NCBI GenBank assembly: GCA_023664045.1
Contig: JAMPGH010000001.1
Coordinates: 838,487 to 902,486 of the forward strand
From: Alistipes senegalensis
GTDB lineage: Bacteria; Bacteroidota; Bacteroidia; Bacteroidales; Rikenellaceae
Direction: 5' to 3'
DNA length: 64,000 nt
In this document: positions 1-7,570 of the stretch, piece by piece
How positions within the stretch are numbered: position 1 is the stretch's first letter
Layout: the number at the start of each line of letters is the position of its first letter
Made by a program: the position numbers and the translations under genes
The notes under the pieces: model-generated
What the model saw: the letters and a program-made list of their open reading frames with translations, nothing else
Database searches by the model: none
Told to the model about the DNA's origin: nothing

Positions 1-177
1 CACGAATGAACCGACCGAGACGCAGAATCAAATGATTTCCGATCCTGCGATAAAAATGTTATATTTGCATACAGAGTTCTTTATCAAGACGAAGATTTAC
101 AGCAAAGCTGTGCAAAAGATCGGTTAACAGATCGTTAACAGCTGAAAAGGTTACCTCCTTGCAACTCGCTAACCGAC

Positions 178-208
178 AAAAGAAAAGAGGATCGATTGCT
201 CGATCCTC
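178..208 (-). terminator. Rho-independent terminator of tRNA-Gly
   Basis: On the minus strand a 9-bp stem (GAGGATCGA, loop of 4, TCGATCCTC) lies just past the tRNA 3' end. It is followed by a T-rich run, TTTTCTTTTG. Stem and U-tract are both visible. Confidence 0.85.
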
Positions 209-217
209 CTGTTTCTG

Positions 218-290
218 AGCGGAAAACGAGACTCGAACTCGCGACCCCAACCTTGGCAAGGTTGTGCTCTACCAACTGAGCTATTTCCGC
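218..290 (-). tRNA. tRNA-Gly (anticodon GCC)
   Basis: Read on the minus strand the 72-nt body forms a full cloverleaf. The acceptor stem is GCGGAAA/TTTCCGC-like, the D-loop holds AGCTCAGTTGGTAGAGC, and the T-arm holds GGTTCGAGTC-type bases (here GAGTTCGAGTCTC). The anticodon stem-loop ACCTTGCCAAGGT reads GCC, for Gly codons GGC/GGU. The discriminator is U and no CCA is encoded, as is usual in this phylum. A promoter lies just upstream and a terminator just downstream, so it looks like a single-gene unit. Confidence 0.95.
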
Positions 291-322
291 AAAAGCGTTC
301 CTGAAAATTCGCTGAACGCAAC

Positions 323-354
323 GCAAAGGTAAGGAAAAAAATCGAATCTCCAAA
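323..354 (-). promoter_or_regulatory. Bacteroidetes-type promoter of tRNA-Gly
   Basis: Minus strand: TACCTTTGC at 331-323 is an exact -7 element, with TTTG at 354-351, a 19-nt spacer. It lies about 30 bases before the tRNA 5' end. Confidence 0.8.
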
Positions 355-810
355 TATTTTATCCTCCCACCCATAAACTTTTTGATGACATGGAGCTGGG
401 GAAGAACAGAAGAAAACGCGCAAAAGAGGAAAAACGGACTCTCCCGAACCGACAACCAAACGACCGAAAGCCGAGACAACGAATACTCCCGATGACACGC
501 AATCTCCAGACTGAGAACCAAAGAAAGTCTGCAACAGACAACAGAAACAACGCTCCAACACACTGCGTTCTGCAAGACCCCTTAGGTACCGACGGTCCGG
601 AATTTTAAGAATTCTCGGCTCAAGTTTCCCCCTCGAAAGAAGGATTGCGCTCCGCGTCTTCCGTAGCTATGCAGCATTCGAGCGAGCCCGATCGCTCTCG
701 CCTGCCGCCGCACAGCGACTCTTCATAAAACCCCCGCCCCCCTTAGCGGGGCGACGCCCCCAGTAGTAAACCCCAAAATCCGGGCTGAAACAAGGCCTGC
801 ATAAAAGCAA
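355..810. other. Intergenic stretch with no supported gene
   Basis: I see no convincing coding region here. The 390-608 part is purine-rich and gives only a Lys/Arg/Asn-rich open frame that looks like composition. Around 730-760 there is a C/G-rich palindromic patch (arms around TTAGC) resembling hairpins seen near 25.03-25.2 kb, possibly a decayed repeat. Confidence 0.5.
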
Positions 811-846
811 TAAAAATTGCCGACCCATTCACCACGGGTCGGCAAT
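811..846 (-). terminator. Terminator of the sulA gene
   Basis: Perfect 11-bp inverted repeat ATTGCCGACCC / GGGTCGGCAAT (816-826 and 836-846). On the minus strand it is followed by a TTTTTA run. It lies 23 bases past the sulA stop codon. Confidence 0.85.
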
Positions 847-868
847 TCAGACAAGAGGATGCGAAAAA

Positions 869-2140
869 CTACCGCACCTTGAATCCCTCGTCGGCACGCA
901 TCGGAATCGGCAACTTGGCATAGTAGCCGCTTTCGAGCTTCTCGCGCACGGACTTGAACGCCTCGATCGTCTCCTTGACATCGTCGAGCGTATGGGCTGC
1001 GGTAGGAATGACGCGCAGGATGATCTCGCCTTTCGGAATAACCGGATAGATCACGATCGAGCAGAAGATACCGTGGTTCTCGCGCAGGTCGACGACCAAA
1101 TTCGTCGCCTCGGGTACGCCGCCCTTGAGGAAGACGGGGGTTACGGGCGAATTGGTTACGCCGATGTCGAACCCGTTCTCCTTGAGCGAGCTCTGCAGCG
1201 CACGGACGATCTCCCACAGCTTCTGCTGATACTCGGGATGGTTGCGGATCAGCTCCAGACGCTTCAGCGCGCCGATGACCATCGGCATGGGCAGCGACTT
1301 GGCATAGAGCTGCGAACGCATGTTGTAGCGGAAGAGGTTGATGAGCCAGCGGGGACCGCTCACGAAAGCGCCGATACCGGCCATCGACTTGGCGAAGGTG
1401 TTGAAGAGCACGTCCACGCCGTCGACCACGCCGAAGTGCGACGCCGTACCGCGACCGCCCTCGCCCATCGTACCGAAACCGTGGGCGTCGTCGACCAGCA
1501 GGCGGAAACTGAAATCCTTCTTCAGCGCCACGATCTCGTCCAACTTGCCCAGATCGCCTTTCATGCCGAAGACGCCCTCGGTGATGACCAGCACGCCGCC
1601 CTGCTGCTCCTCGGCCAGATCCGTCGCATGTTGCAACTGCAGGCGCAGCGACTCCATGTCGTTGTGGCCGAAGACGAAACGTTTGCCCTTGTGCATGCGC
1701 AGACCGTCGATGATGCAGGCGTGGGCCTCGGCATCGTAGACCACCACGTCGCGCGGGGTCAGCAGGCAGTCGATGATCGAAATCATGCCCTGATAGCCGA
1801 AGTTCAGCAGAAAGGCGTCTTCCTTGCCGACGAACGCAGCCAGCTCGCGCTCCAGCTGCTCGTGATAGACCGTCTGGCCGCTCATCATGCGGGCGCCCAT
1901 CGGAGCCGCCATGCCGAACTTCGCGGCACCTTCGGCATCGGCCTTGCGCACTTCGGGCAGGTTGGCCAGCCCGAGGTAGTTGTTCAGGCTCCAGTTGAGA
2001 ACCTTCTTACCGCGGAAAACCATGTGAGGACCGATCTCGCCCTCCAGTTTGGGAAACGCATAATAACCGTGAGCATAGCTCATGTACTGACCAATCGGAC
2101 CGCCCGCATTTTTTTCGAGGCGTGCAAAAATATCAACCAT
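869..2140 (-). CDS. sulA: SulA, cysteate acyl-ACP transferase (PLP-dependent alpha-oxoamine synthase)
   Basis: Condenses acyl-ACP with cysteate to 3-ketocapnine, the first step of sulfonolipid synthesis, in the cytoplasm. The 423-aa sequence has the alpha-oxoamine synthase fold signatures: a glycine-rich N-terminal part, VDDAHGFGTMG near 216-226, and the PLP lysine in NTFAKSMAG. Counting from the first Met, the PLP lysine is K251 and a second lysine in LYAKSLP is K281. These are the residues reported for the Alistipes finegoldii enzyme, in which K281 replaces an Ala of serine palmitoyltransferases. This supports cysteate rather than serine use. It is a single-gene unit with its own promoter and terminator. 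The alternative is a generic 2-amino-3-ketobutyrate CoA ligase or serine palmitoyltransferase, which K281 disfavours. Confidence 0.85.
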   Translation of the reverse strand: MVDIFARLEKNAGGPIGQYMSYAHGYYAFPKLEGEIGPHMVFRGKKVLNWSLNNYLGLANLPEVRKADAEGAAKFGMAAPMGARMMSGQTVYHEQLERELAAFVGKEDAFLLNFGYQGMISIIDCLLTPRDVVVYDAEAHACIIDGLRMHKGKRFVFGHNDMESLRLQLQHATDLAEEQQGGVLVITEGVFGMKGDLGKLDEIVALKKDFSFRLLVDDAHGFGTMGEGGRGTASHFGVVDGVDVLFNTFAKSMAGIGAFVSGPRWLINLFRYNMRSQLYAKSLPMPMVIGALKRLELIRNHPEYQQKLWEIVRALQSSLKENGFDIGVTNSPVTPVFLKGGVPEATNLVVDLRENHGIFCSIVIYPVIPKGEIILRVIPTAAHTLDDVKETIEAFKSVREKLESGYYAKLPIPMRADEGFKVR

Positions 2141-2201
2141 ACTATATTTTGAAATTTGAATTTAATAAGTATCTTGGCACGTTGGTTCGGAATACCGCGC
2201 C

Positions 2202-2236
2202 GCAAAAATATAAATAAAACATATTGGTCGACCAAA
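2202..2236 (-). promoter_or_regulatory. Promoter of sulA
   Basis: Minus strand TATTTTTGC at 2210-2202, with TTTG at 2236-2233 (22-nt spacer). The predicted transcript start leaves a leader of roughly 55 nt before the sulA ATG. Confidence 0.65.
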
Positions 2237-2437
2237 GGTAGCCGTTTTTTGTCGCTCGCCGATACGCATTTATACTTATTTTAGCCGTTTCGGCGCATCG
2301 GCCGACATGAAAAAAGCAGCCCGCAGGAGGGATTTCCGCACCACAAAAAGCGAATCGTTCCACCCCGGAGATACGGATATCGGATCCTGCCGGCAAGAAA
2401 AAGCGGCGGCGCCTTTCCATTCTTCATTTTTAATTCC

Positions 2438-2446
2438 TACTTTCGC
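2438..2446 (+). promoter_or_regulatory. -7-like element immediately before the radical SAM gene
   Basis: TACTTTCGC differs from TAnnTTTGC at one position and ends only 3 nt before the ATG at 2450. If used, the mRNA would be leaderless or nearly so. Confidence 0.45.
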
Positions 2447-2449
2447 AGC

Positions 2450-3223
2450 ATGACATCGCTCTTCCACGACATCATCTTCGGACCGGTCCGCTCGCGACGA
2501 CTGGGCATCTCGCTGGGCGTCAACCTGCTGCCCACCGAATCGAAACTCTGCTCGTTCGACTGCATCTACTGCGAGTGCGGCTGGAACGCCGAGCATCCGG
2601 GCGCCCGGCGCTTCAACGCCCGCCGCGACGTACGGGAACAGCTGGAGGCGACGCTCCGCCGCATGACGGCCGATCGTACGGCGCCCGACGTCATCACGTT
2701 CGCCGGCAACGGCGAACCTACGCTCCATCCCGAGTTCGAGGCCGTCATCGACGACACGCTGGCTCTGCGCGACGCCCTGTGTCCCGAAGCCAAAGTCTCC
2801 GTGCTCTCGAACGCCACGCAGCTGCACCGCGACGACGTGCGGCGCGCCCTGCTGCGCGTCGACAACAACATCCTCAAGTTGGATTCGGCATTCGACGAAA
2901 CCGTCCGCCGCATGAACAACCCGCAGAACCCGACTTACAGCGTCCGCCGGATCGTCGAGCAGATGAAGCGGTTCGAAGGGCAGATGATCCTGCAAACCAT
3001 GTTTTTACGGGGAACTTGCAACGGCAGCCCGGTCGACAACACCACCGACGAAGAGGTCGCCGCATGGCTGCGTCTGGTCGACGAAATCCGACCGCAGCAG
3101 GTCATGATCTACTCGCTCGACCGCGATACGCCCTGCCCCACGCTCGAAAAGGTTCCGCACGAGGAGCTGCAGACGATCGCCGCCCGCGTCGAAAAGCTCG
3201 GCATTCCCTGCTCGGTCGCGTAA
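2450..3223 (+). CDS. Radical SAM protein, COG0731/TYW1-like
   Basis: A 257-aa radical SAM enzyme. The [4Fe-4S]/SAM cysteines are C34, C38 and C41 in CSFDCIYC (CX3CX2C), with an extra C43. GNGEPTLHPEF is the typical SAM-binding GGEP-like segment. The overall pattern matches the wyosine-synthetase-like COG0731 group, but bacterial members lack the flavodoxin part of TYW1 and their substrate is unsettled, so tRNA modification is only an inference. It is monocistronic, convergent with dxs, and has a promoter-like box right at its start codon. Confidence 0.75.
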   Translation: MTSLFHDIIFGPVRSRRLGISLGVNLLPTESKLCSFDCIYCECGWNAEHPGARRFNARRDVREQLEATLRRMTADRTAPDVITFAGNGEPTLHPEFEAVIDDTLALRDALCPEAKVSVLSNATQLHRDDVRRALLRVDNNILKLDSAFDETVRRMNNPQNPTYSVRRIVEQMKRFEGQMILQTMFLRGTCNGSPVDNTTDEEVAAWLRLVDEIRPQQVMIYSLDRDTPCPTLEKVPHEELQTIAARVEKLGIPCSVA

Positions 3224-3254
3224 ATCCCGCCGATGCAACCTCCCGAACGGGAAT

Positions 3255-3274
3255 CGGAGGACGAAGCTCCTCCG
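3255..3274. terminator. Hairpin between two convergent genes
   Basis: Perfect 7-bp stem CGGAGGA/TCCTCCG with a 6-nt loop, between the radical SAM gene and dxs, which converge. There is no U-tract, so its role as a terminator is uncertain. Confidence 0.35.
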
Positions 3275-3352
3275 CCCGAATGTGCCCGCAGCAGATCGGG
3301 AGGGAGGGGGATCTTCCCCGTACAGCCGGAGATGCTCGCCCCGGCCCCTCAC

Positions 3353-5236
3353 TTACTCGCCGGATCCGCCTTTCAGCGCCCGATAGATGCTCTCTTCGTC
3401 ATAGCCGCAGAGCGCTTGGAGCTGCGCCGGCGTGCCGTGCTCGACCCACCGGTCGCCGACCCCCAGCGAGCGGACGGAGACTTCGAAGCCGCGGCCGTTC
3501 AGCCACGCATTCACCGCTTCGCCCACGCCGCCGCGCAACGACCCGTCCTCGACGGTTACGACCCGGCGGAACGAACGTCCCGCCTCCGCAAGCAGCGCTT
3601 CGTCCAGCGGCTTGGCGAATCGCAGGTCGTAGTGAGCCACGCTCACTCCCTCGGCCGCAGCCCGCGCCGCAGCCCGGGCACCGGCGTTACCCGCTGTGCC
3701 GATCGTCAGCAGCGCGACATCCGTTCCTTCGCGAAGCCGGCGACCGCGACCTGCGGGCAGCGCCTCGAACGGCTCGCCCCGCCAGTTTACGCCTGCCCCG
3801 TTGCCGCGCGGATAACGGATCAGATAGGGATGCCCCGACTGCAGGGCCGAATACATCATGTTGCGCAACTCGCGCTCGTCCATCGGCGCGGCGATCGTCA
3901 GCCCCGGCACCGTCGCGAAGGCCGCCATGTCGAAAAGGCCGTGGTGCGTTACGCCGTCCTCTCCCACCAGTCCGCCGCGGTCGAGACACATCACTACGGG
4001 CAGATCCTGAATCGCCACATCGTGGATCACGTTGTCGTAGGCGCGCTGCATGAACGACGAGTAGATGTTGCAGAAAGGCACGAGCCCCGCGGCCGCCAGC
4101 CCGGCCGAAAAAGTAACGGCATGGCCCTCGGCGATTCCCACGTCGAAACAGCGGTCGGGCATCTCCTGCATCAGGATGTTCATCGAGCAGCCCGACGGCA
4201 TGGCGGGCGTAACGCCCACCACCCGGCTGTCGAGCCGCGCCAGATCGAGGAGCGTTTGGCCGAAAACATCCTGATAGCGCGCCGCAGCACCCTGCGATAC
4301 GAGACGTTCCCCCGTCTCGGGGTTGAAGCGGCCCGGAGCATGCCATACCGGCTTGTCGTGCTCGGCCGGCAGGAAACCCTTGCCTTTGACGGTCATCACA
4401 TGCAGCAGCTTCGGCCCCGGAATCCCGCGCAACCCGCGCAGCGTCCGCACCAGCTCGGGCAGGCTGTGTCCGTCGACCGGACCGAAATAGCGGAAATTGA
4501 GGCTTTCGAAGAGGTTGCTGTTGTTCAGCACCCCCTGTTTCACGGCGTTGCCCATCTTCTGGCATAGCCGCAGCAGCCGCGGCGTATGCGACAGAAGGCC
4601 CCATATCCGTTGTTTGAGACGGTTGTAGTGGACCGACGTGGACATCTTCAGCAGGCAGTTCTTCAGGGCTCCGGTCGCCTGATCGATGGCCATGTTGTTG
4701 TCGTTGAGAATCACCAGCAGGTCAGTGTTCTTGCTGGCACCGGCGTTGTTGAGCCCTTCGAATGCCAGTCCTCCCGTCATCGAACCGTCGCCGATGACCG
4801 CCACGACCTTGCGTCGTTCGCCCCGCAGCTCGGCCGCTTTGGCCATGCCGAACGCCGCCGAAATCGAGACCGAAGCATGCCCGCCCCCGAATGCGTCGTA
4901 TTCGCTCTCGGCCATGCGCGGGAAGCCGCTGATACCGTCGAGCCGGCGTTTGTTGCGGAACGCCTCGCGGCGCCCCGTGATGATCTTATGGGCATAGGTC
5001 TGGTGGCCCACATCCCAGACGATCCGATCTTCGGGCGTGTCGTAGACATAATGGAGGGCGGCAGCCAGCTCCACGGCACCGAGACTCGACGCCAGATGCC
5101 CGGGATTGACCGAACACTCCGCAATGATGTAGCGGCGCAGCTCGTCGCAGTAGGCACGCAACTCCTCCGGCCCCAACTTCTTGAGGTCGCGGGGCGAATC
5201 CACCCGCTGCAACAGTTCGTACGCTTCGGAGGTCAT
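3353..5236 (-). CDS. dxs: 1-deoxy-D-xylulose-5-phosphate synthase
   Basis: Makes DXP from pyruvate and glyceraldehyde-3-phosphate, the first step of the MEP isoprenoid pathway. It uses thiamine diphosphate in the cytoplasm. The length, 627 aa, is standard. The ThDP/Mg motif begins GDGSMTGG at about 149 and continues to a NNAG/NDN pair. The transketolase pyrimidine domain follows with DVGIAEGHAV, and the C-terminal transketolase domain ends the protein. The N-terminus (YELLQRVDSPRDLKKL) aligns with known DXS starts, so the ATG at 5236 is right even though a strong -7 box lies only 6 nt upstream of it. ispG, a later enzyme of the same pathway, lies at the other end of the window. Confidence 0.97.
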   Translation of the reverse strand: MTSEAYELLQRVDSPRDLKKLGPEELRAYCDELRRYIIAECSVNPGHLASSLGAVELAAALHYVYDTPEDRIVWDVGHQTYAHKIITGRREAFRNKRRLDGISGFPRMAESEYDAFGGGHASVSISAAFGMAKAAELRGERRKVVAVIGDGSMTGGLAFEGLNNAGASKNTDLLVILNDNNMAIDQATGALKNCLLKMSTSVHYNRLKQRIWGLLSHTPRLLRLCQKMGNAVKQGVLNNSNLFESLNFRYFGPVDGHSLPELVRTLRGLRGIPGPKLLHVMTVKGKGFLPAEHDKPVWHAPGRFNPETGERLVSQGAAARYQDVFGQTLLDLARLDSRVVGVTPAMPSGCSMNILMQEMPDRCFDVGIAEGHAVTFSAGLAAAGLVPFCNIYSSFMQRAYDNVIHDVAIQDLPVVMCLDRGGLVGEDGVTHHGLFDMAAFATVPGLTIAAPMDERELRNMMYSALQSGHPYLIRYPRGNGAGVNWRGEPFEALPAGRGRRLREGTDVALLTIGTAGNAGARAAARAAAEGVSVAHYDLRFAKPLDEALLAEAGRSFRRVVTVEDGSLRGGVGEAVNAWLNGRGFEVSVRSLGVGDRWVEHGTPAQLQALCGYDEESIYRALKGGSGE

Positions 5237-5242
5237 GGTCGT

Positions 5243-5333
5243 GCAAAGATACGAATAAGCGAGAGCAATGCCAAATCAATTTGAGCATTGCCAAGCGGGA
5301 GTATCTTCGATGAAATCAAAGATACGAATAAGC
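5243..5333 (-). promoter_or_regulatory. Twin promoter region of dxs
   Basis: A 17-bp word occurs exactly twice, at 5244-5260 and 5317-5333. On the minus strand each copy contains a -7 box: TATCTTTGC ending 6 nt before the dxs ATG, and TATCTTTG about 80 nt before it. The inner one would give a leaderless mRNA, the outer one a leader of about 70 nt. Confidence 0.55.
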
Positions 5334-5416
5334 CGAATACAAAACCGAACTTGTTCGGATTTTGTTGAGGTGAAGTCAAAGACAGGCGATATTGCGAAAT
5401 ATTCGATAAAAATTCG

Positions 5417-5425
5417 TATCTTCGC
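5417..5425 (+). promoter_or_regulatory. Promoter of pyrH
   Basis: TATCTTCGC, one mismatch from the -7 consensus, lies 20 nt before the pyrH ATG, with TTG at 5392-5394. It shares the 11-mer ATTCGTATCTT with both minus-strand dxs promoter copies. Confidence 0.55.
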
Positions 5426-5445
5426 GTAATAAACGGTGCACAGAG

Positions 5446-6153
5446 ATGAAATACGAACGCATACTTCTGAAACTGAGCGGCGAATCGCTGCAGGGAAAGC
5501 AGCAGTACGGCCTGTCGCCCGAGGTGCTGCAAAGCTATGCCGAGCAGATCCGGGCGGCTGCGGCGACGGGCGTCCGGATCGGCATCGTCATCGGCGGCGG
5601 CAACATCTTCCGCGGCATGACGGGCGCCAAGAAGGGCTTCGACCGCGTGAAGGGCGACCAGATGGGCATGCTGGCCACGATCATCAACTCGCTGGCCCTG
5701 CAGTCGGCGTTGGAGGACAACGGCGTGAAAGCCAAAGTACTGACCTCGATCCGCATGGAACCCGTCGGCGAATACTTCTCGAAGGCCCGGGCCATCGAAT
5801 ATCTGGAAGCGGGCTACGTGGTCATCATCGGCGGCGGCACGTCGAATCCCTACTTCACGACCGACTCGGCATCCGCCCTGCGCGGCATCGAGATCGAGGC
5901 CGACGTGCTGCTCAAGGGCACGCGCGTCGACGGCGTCTACACGGCCGACCCGGAGAAAGATCCCGCCGCCGTGAAGTTCGATGAGATCACTTTCGAGGAG
6001 GTGCTCGACCGCCGGCTCAAGGTCATGGACCTCACGGCTTTCACCCTCTGCCGCGAAAACGGACTCGAAATCGTGGTCTTCGACATGGACACCCCCGGCA
6101 ATCTGGGCAAACTCCTTGCCGGCGAAAAGATCGGCACGCGGGTGAAGCTGTAA
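5446..6153 (+). CDS. pyrH: Uridylate (UMP) kinase
   Basis: Phosphorylates UMP to UDP with ATP in the cytoplasm; an essential pyrimidine enzyme of the amino-acid-kinase fold. The 235-aa sequence is full length. KLSGESL at the N-terminus and GGGNIFRG (about 45-52) are the phosphate-binding loops, and DVLLKGTRVDGVY near 163-175 is the typical C-terminal signature. It heads a rightward run pyrH - tlpA-like - frr. In many bacteria pyrH and frr are adjacent; here a thioredoxin gene sits between them. Confidence 0.97.
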   Translation: MKYERILLKLSGESLQGKQQYGLSPEVLQSYAEQIRAAAATGVRIGIVIGGGNIFRGMTGAKKGFDRVKGDQMGMLATIINSLALQSALEDNGVKAKVLTSIRMEPVGEYFSKARAIEYLEAGYVVIIGGGTSNPYFTTDSASALRGIEIEADVLLKGTRVDGVYTADPEKDPAAVKFDEITFEEVLDRRLKVMDLTAFTLCRENGLEIVVFDMDTPGNLGKLLAGEKIGTRVKL

Positions 6154-6335
6154 CATTCCGCCGAGGGGGGGGGCATCGGGAATGCAACACCGGGAAGCAC
6201 ACCGGAAGAGACCTCGGAGGAGGGATCCCGGAAACTAAACCCCGGAAGATCCCCCGGAGAATGGACATCGGAAAGCGGCCCCGAAACACAAGCCGCCGAA
6301 ATCTCGAAGATCGGAACTTTTCACTTTCATGTAAA
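6154..6335. other. Purine-rich spacer with CCGGAA repeats and a G9 tract
   Basis: The 182-bp spacer between pyrH and the thioredoxin gene starts with a run of nine G (6165-6173). It then carries many copies of CGGAA-type words. A longer open frame could start at 6261, but it would code through this low-complexity DNA; the ATG at 6336 is preferred. Confidence 0.5.
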
Positions 6336-6914
6336 ATGGCAACCAGAAAAAGCAACAAACAACTGTGGATCATGCTGGCGCTCATCGCAGCGATCCTCGT
6401 CGCGATCCTCCTGCTGCCCGGATGCGGCGGCCGAACGAGCCGAAACGCTCAGGACGAAGCGGAAGCCGCCACGCTGGTCAAGGCGGGCGACGAAGCCCCC
6501 GACTTCACGGTCGAGCTGTTCGACGGTGGGAAACTCACCCTCTCCGAGCTGCGCGGCAAGGTCGTGCTGCTGAATTTCTGGGCCACGTGGTGCCCGCCCT
6601 GCCGCGAGGAGCTGACACGCGTCGAAGCCGATCTGATCGAGCGTTTCGCCGGTCAGGATTTCGTCTTCCTGCCCGTCTCGCGCGGCGAGAAACGCGAAGC
6701 CGTGGCGGCATTCCGCCAAAAGCAGGGCTACGACTTCCCGATGGCTCTCGATCCGCAGCGCACCGTCTACGACCTCTACGCCTCGAACTTCATTCCCCGC
6801 AACTTCCTGATCGGACGCGACGGCAAGGTCGTCGCGGCGACCGTCGGCTACGAACCCGACGAGTTCGACGCGCTGGTGCGGACGATCGCCGAAACACTGA
6901 GCAACAAACAATGA
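6336..6914 (+). CDS. TlpA/ResA-like thioredoxin lipoprotein
   Basis: A membrane-anchored thiol-disulfide oxidoreductase of the AhpC/TSA-like TlpA group, 192 aa. A hydrophobic segment at 10-28 ends in LLPGC, with C30 as probable lipid-attachment cysteine (Pro before Gly is not ideal). The redox motif is W85-C86-P-P-C89, followed by the cis-Pro loop IPRNFLIG. It probably reduces periplasmic disulfides; the partner is unknown. The ATG at 6336 was chosen because it directly precedes the signal segment. Its TGA overlaps the ATG of frr (ATGA), which suggests translational coupling. Confidence 0.85.
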   Translation: MATRKSNKQLWIMLALIAAILVAILLLPGCGGRTSRNAQDEAEAATLVKAGDEAPDFTVELFDGGKLTLSELRGKVVLLNFWATWCPPCREELTRVEADLIERFAGQDFVFLPVSRGEKREAVAAFRQKQGYDFPMALDPQRTVYDLYASNFIPRNFLIGRDGKVVAATVGYEPDEFDALVRTIAETLSNKQ

Positions 6915-7477
6915 ACGATATGGATACCAAAACGATTCTCAACGACGCCTCCGCCCGCATGCAGAAGGCCATCGACCACCTCGAAGAGGAACTTCTGAAC
7001 GTCCGCGCCGGCAAAGCCTCGCCCAACGTCCTGAACGGCGTGATGGTCGACTACTTCGGCTCGCAGGTTCCCGTCTCGGGCGCCGCCAGCGTTACCGTTC
7101 CCGACGCCCGCACGATCCTCATCCAGCCGTGGGACAAGAACATGATCCGCACCATCGAAAAGGCGATCATCGACGCCAACATCGGCCTCACGCCCTCGAA
7201 CAACGGCGAGCAGATCCGCCTCTCGATTCCGCCTCTGACGGAAGAGCGCCGCAAAGAGCTGGTCAAGCAGGTGCGCGCCGAAGCCGAGACGGCCCGCATC
7301 AGCCTGCGCAACGCCCGCCGCGATGCGGTCGAGGCATTCAAGAAAGCCCTGAAGGAGGGCATGCCCGAAGACGAATCGAAAGACGGCGAAACGCAGTCGC
7401 AGAAACTGCTGGAGAAGTTCACCAAGCTCCTCGACGAAACCCTCGGCAAGAAAGAGAAGGAAATCATGACCGTCTGA
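6911..7477 (+). CDS. frr: Ribosome recycling factor
   Basis: Splits post-termination ribosomes together with EF-G. The 188-aa sequence shows the RRF signatures RAGKASPNVL (near 32-41), the PWDKNMIRTIEKAI segment, and the long helical C-terminus (RRDAVEAFKKALKEG). The start ATG overlaps the stop of the upstream thioredoxin gene. It is the last gene of the pyrH run and is followed by a perfect 14-bp hairpin. Confidence 0.97.
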   Translation: MNDMDTKTILNDASARMQKAIDHLEEELLNVRAGKASPNVLNGVMVDYFGSQVPVSGAASVTVPDARTILIQPWDKNMIRTIEKAIIDANIGLTPSNNGEQIRLSIPPLTEERRKELVKQVRAEAETARISLRNARRDAVEAFKKALKEGMPEDESKDGETQSQKLLEKFTKLLDETLGKKEKEIMTV

Positions 7478-7498
7478 GGTCGCTTTCGCCGACAGCAT

Positions 7499-7530
7499 GG
7501 GCCCCGGAATCCGCATGGATTCCGGGGCCC
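7499..7530. terminator. Perfect 14-bp hairpin between convergent frr and GH5 genes
   Basis: GGGCCCCGGAATCC, loop GCAT, then the exact complement. It is symmetric, so it could act for both the rightward frr transcript and the leftward PUL transcript. No clear U-run follows on either side. Confidence 0.6.
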
Positions 7531-7570
7531 GTTCGCTACGCAGGGGCGGCATACCGCCCGGCCCGATCCC

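Noticed and set aside
59..69. TATATTTGC at the left end as a plus-strand promoter
   Set aside because: A good -7 match, but no plus-strand gene follows before the tRNA, so nothing shows what it would drive.
390..608. 72-codon open frame, very rich in Lys, Arg, Asn and Gln
   Set aside because: Composition follows the purine-rich DNA. It has no recognisable start context, no domain, and no neighbour suggesting function.
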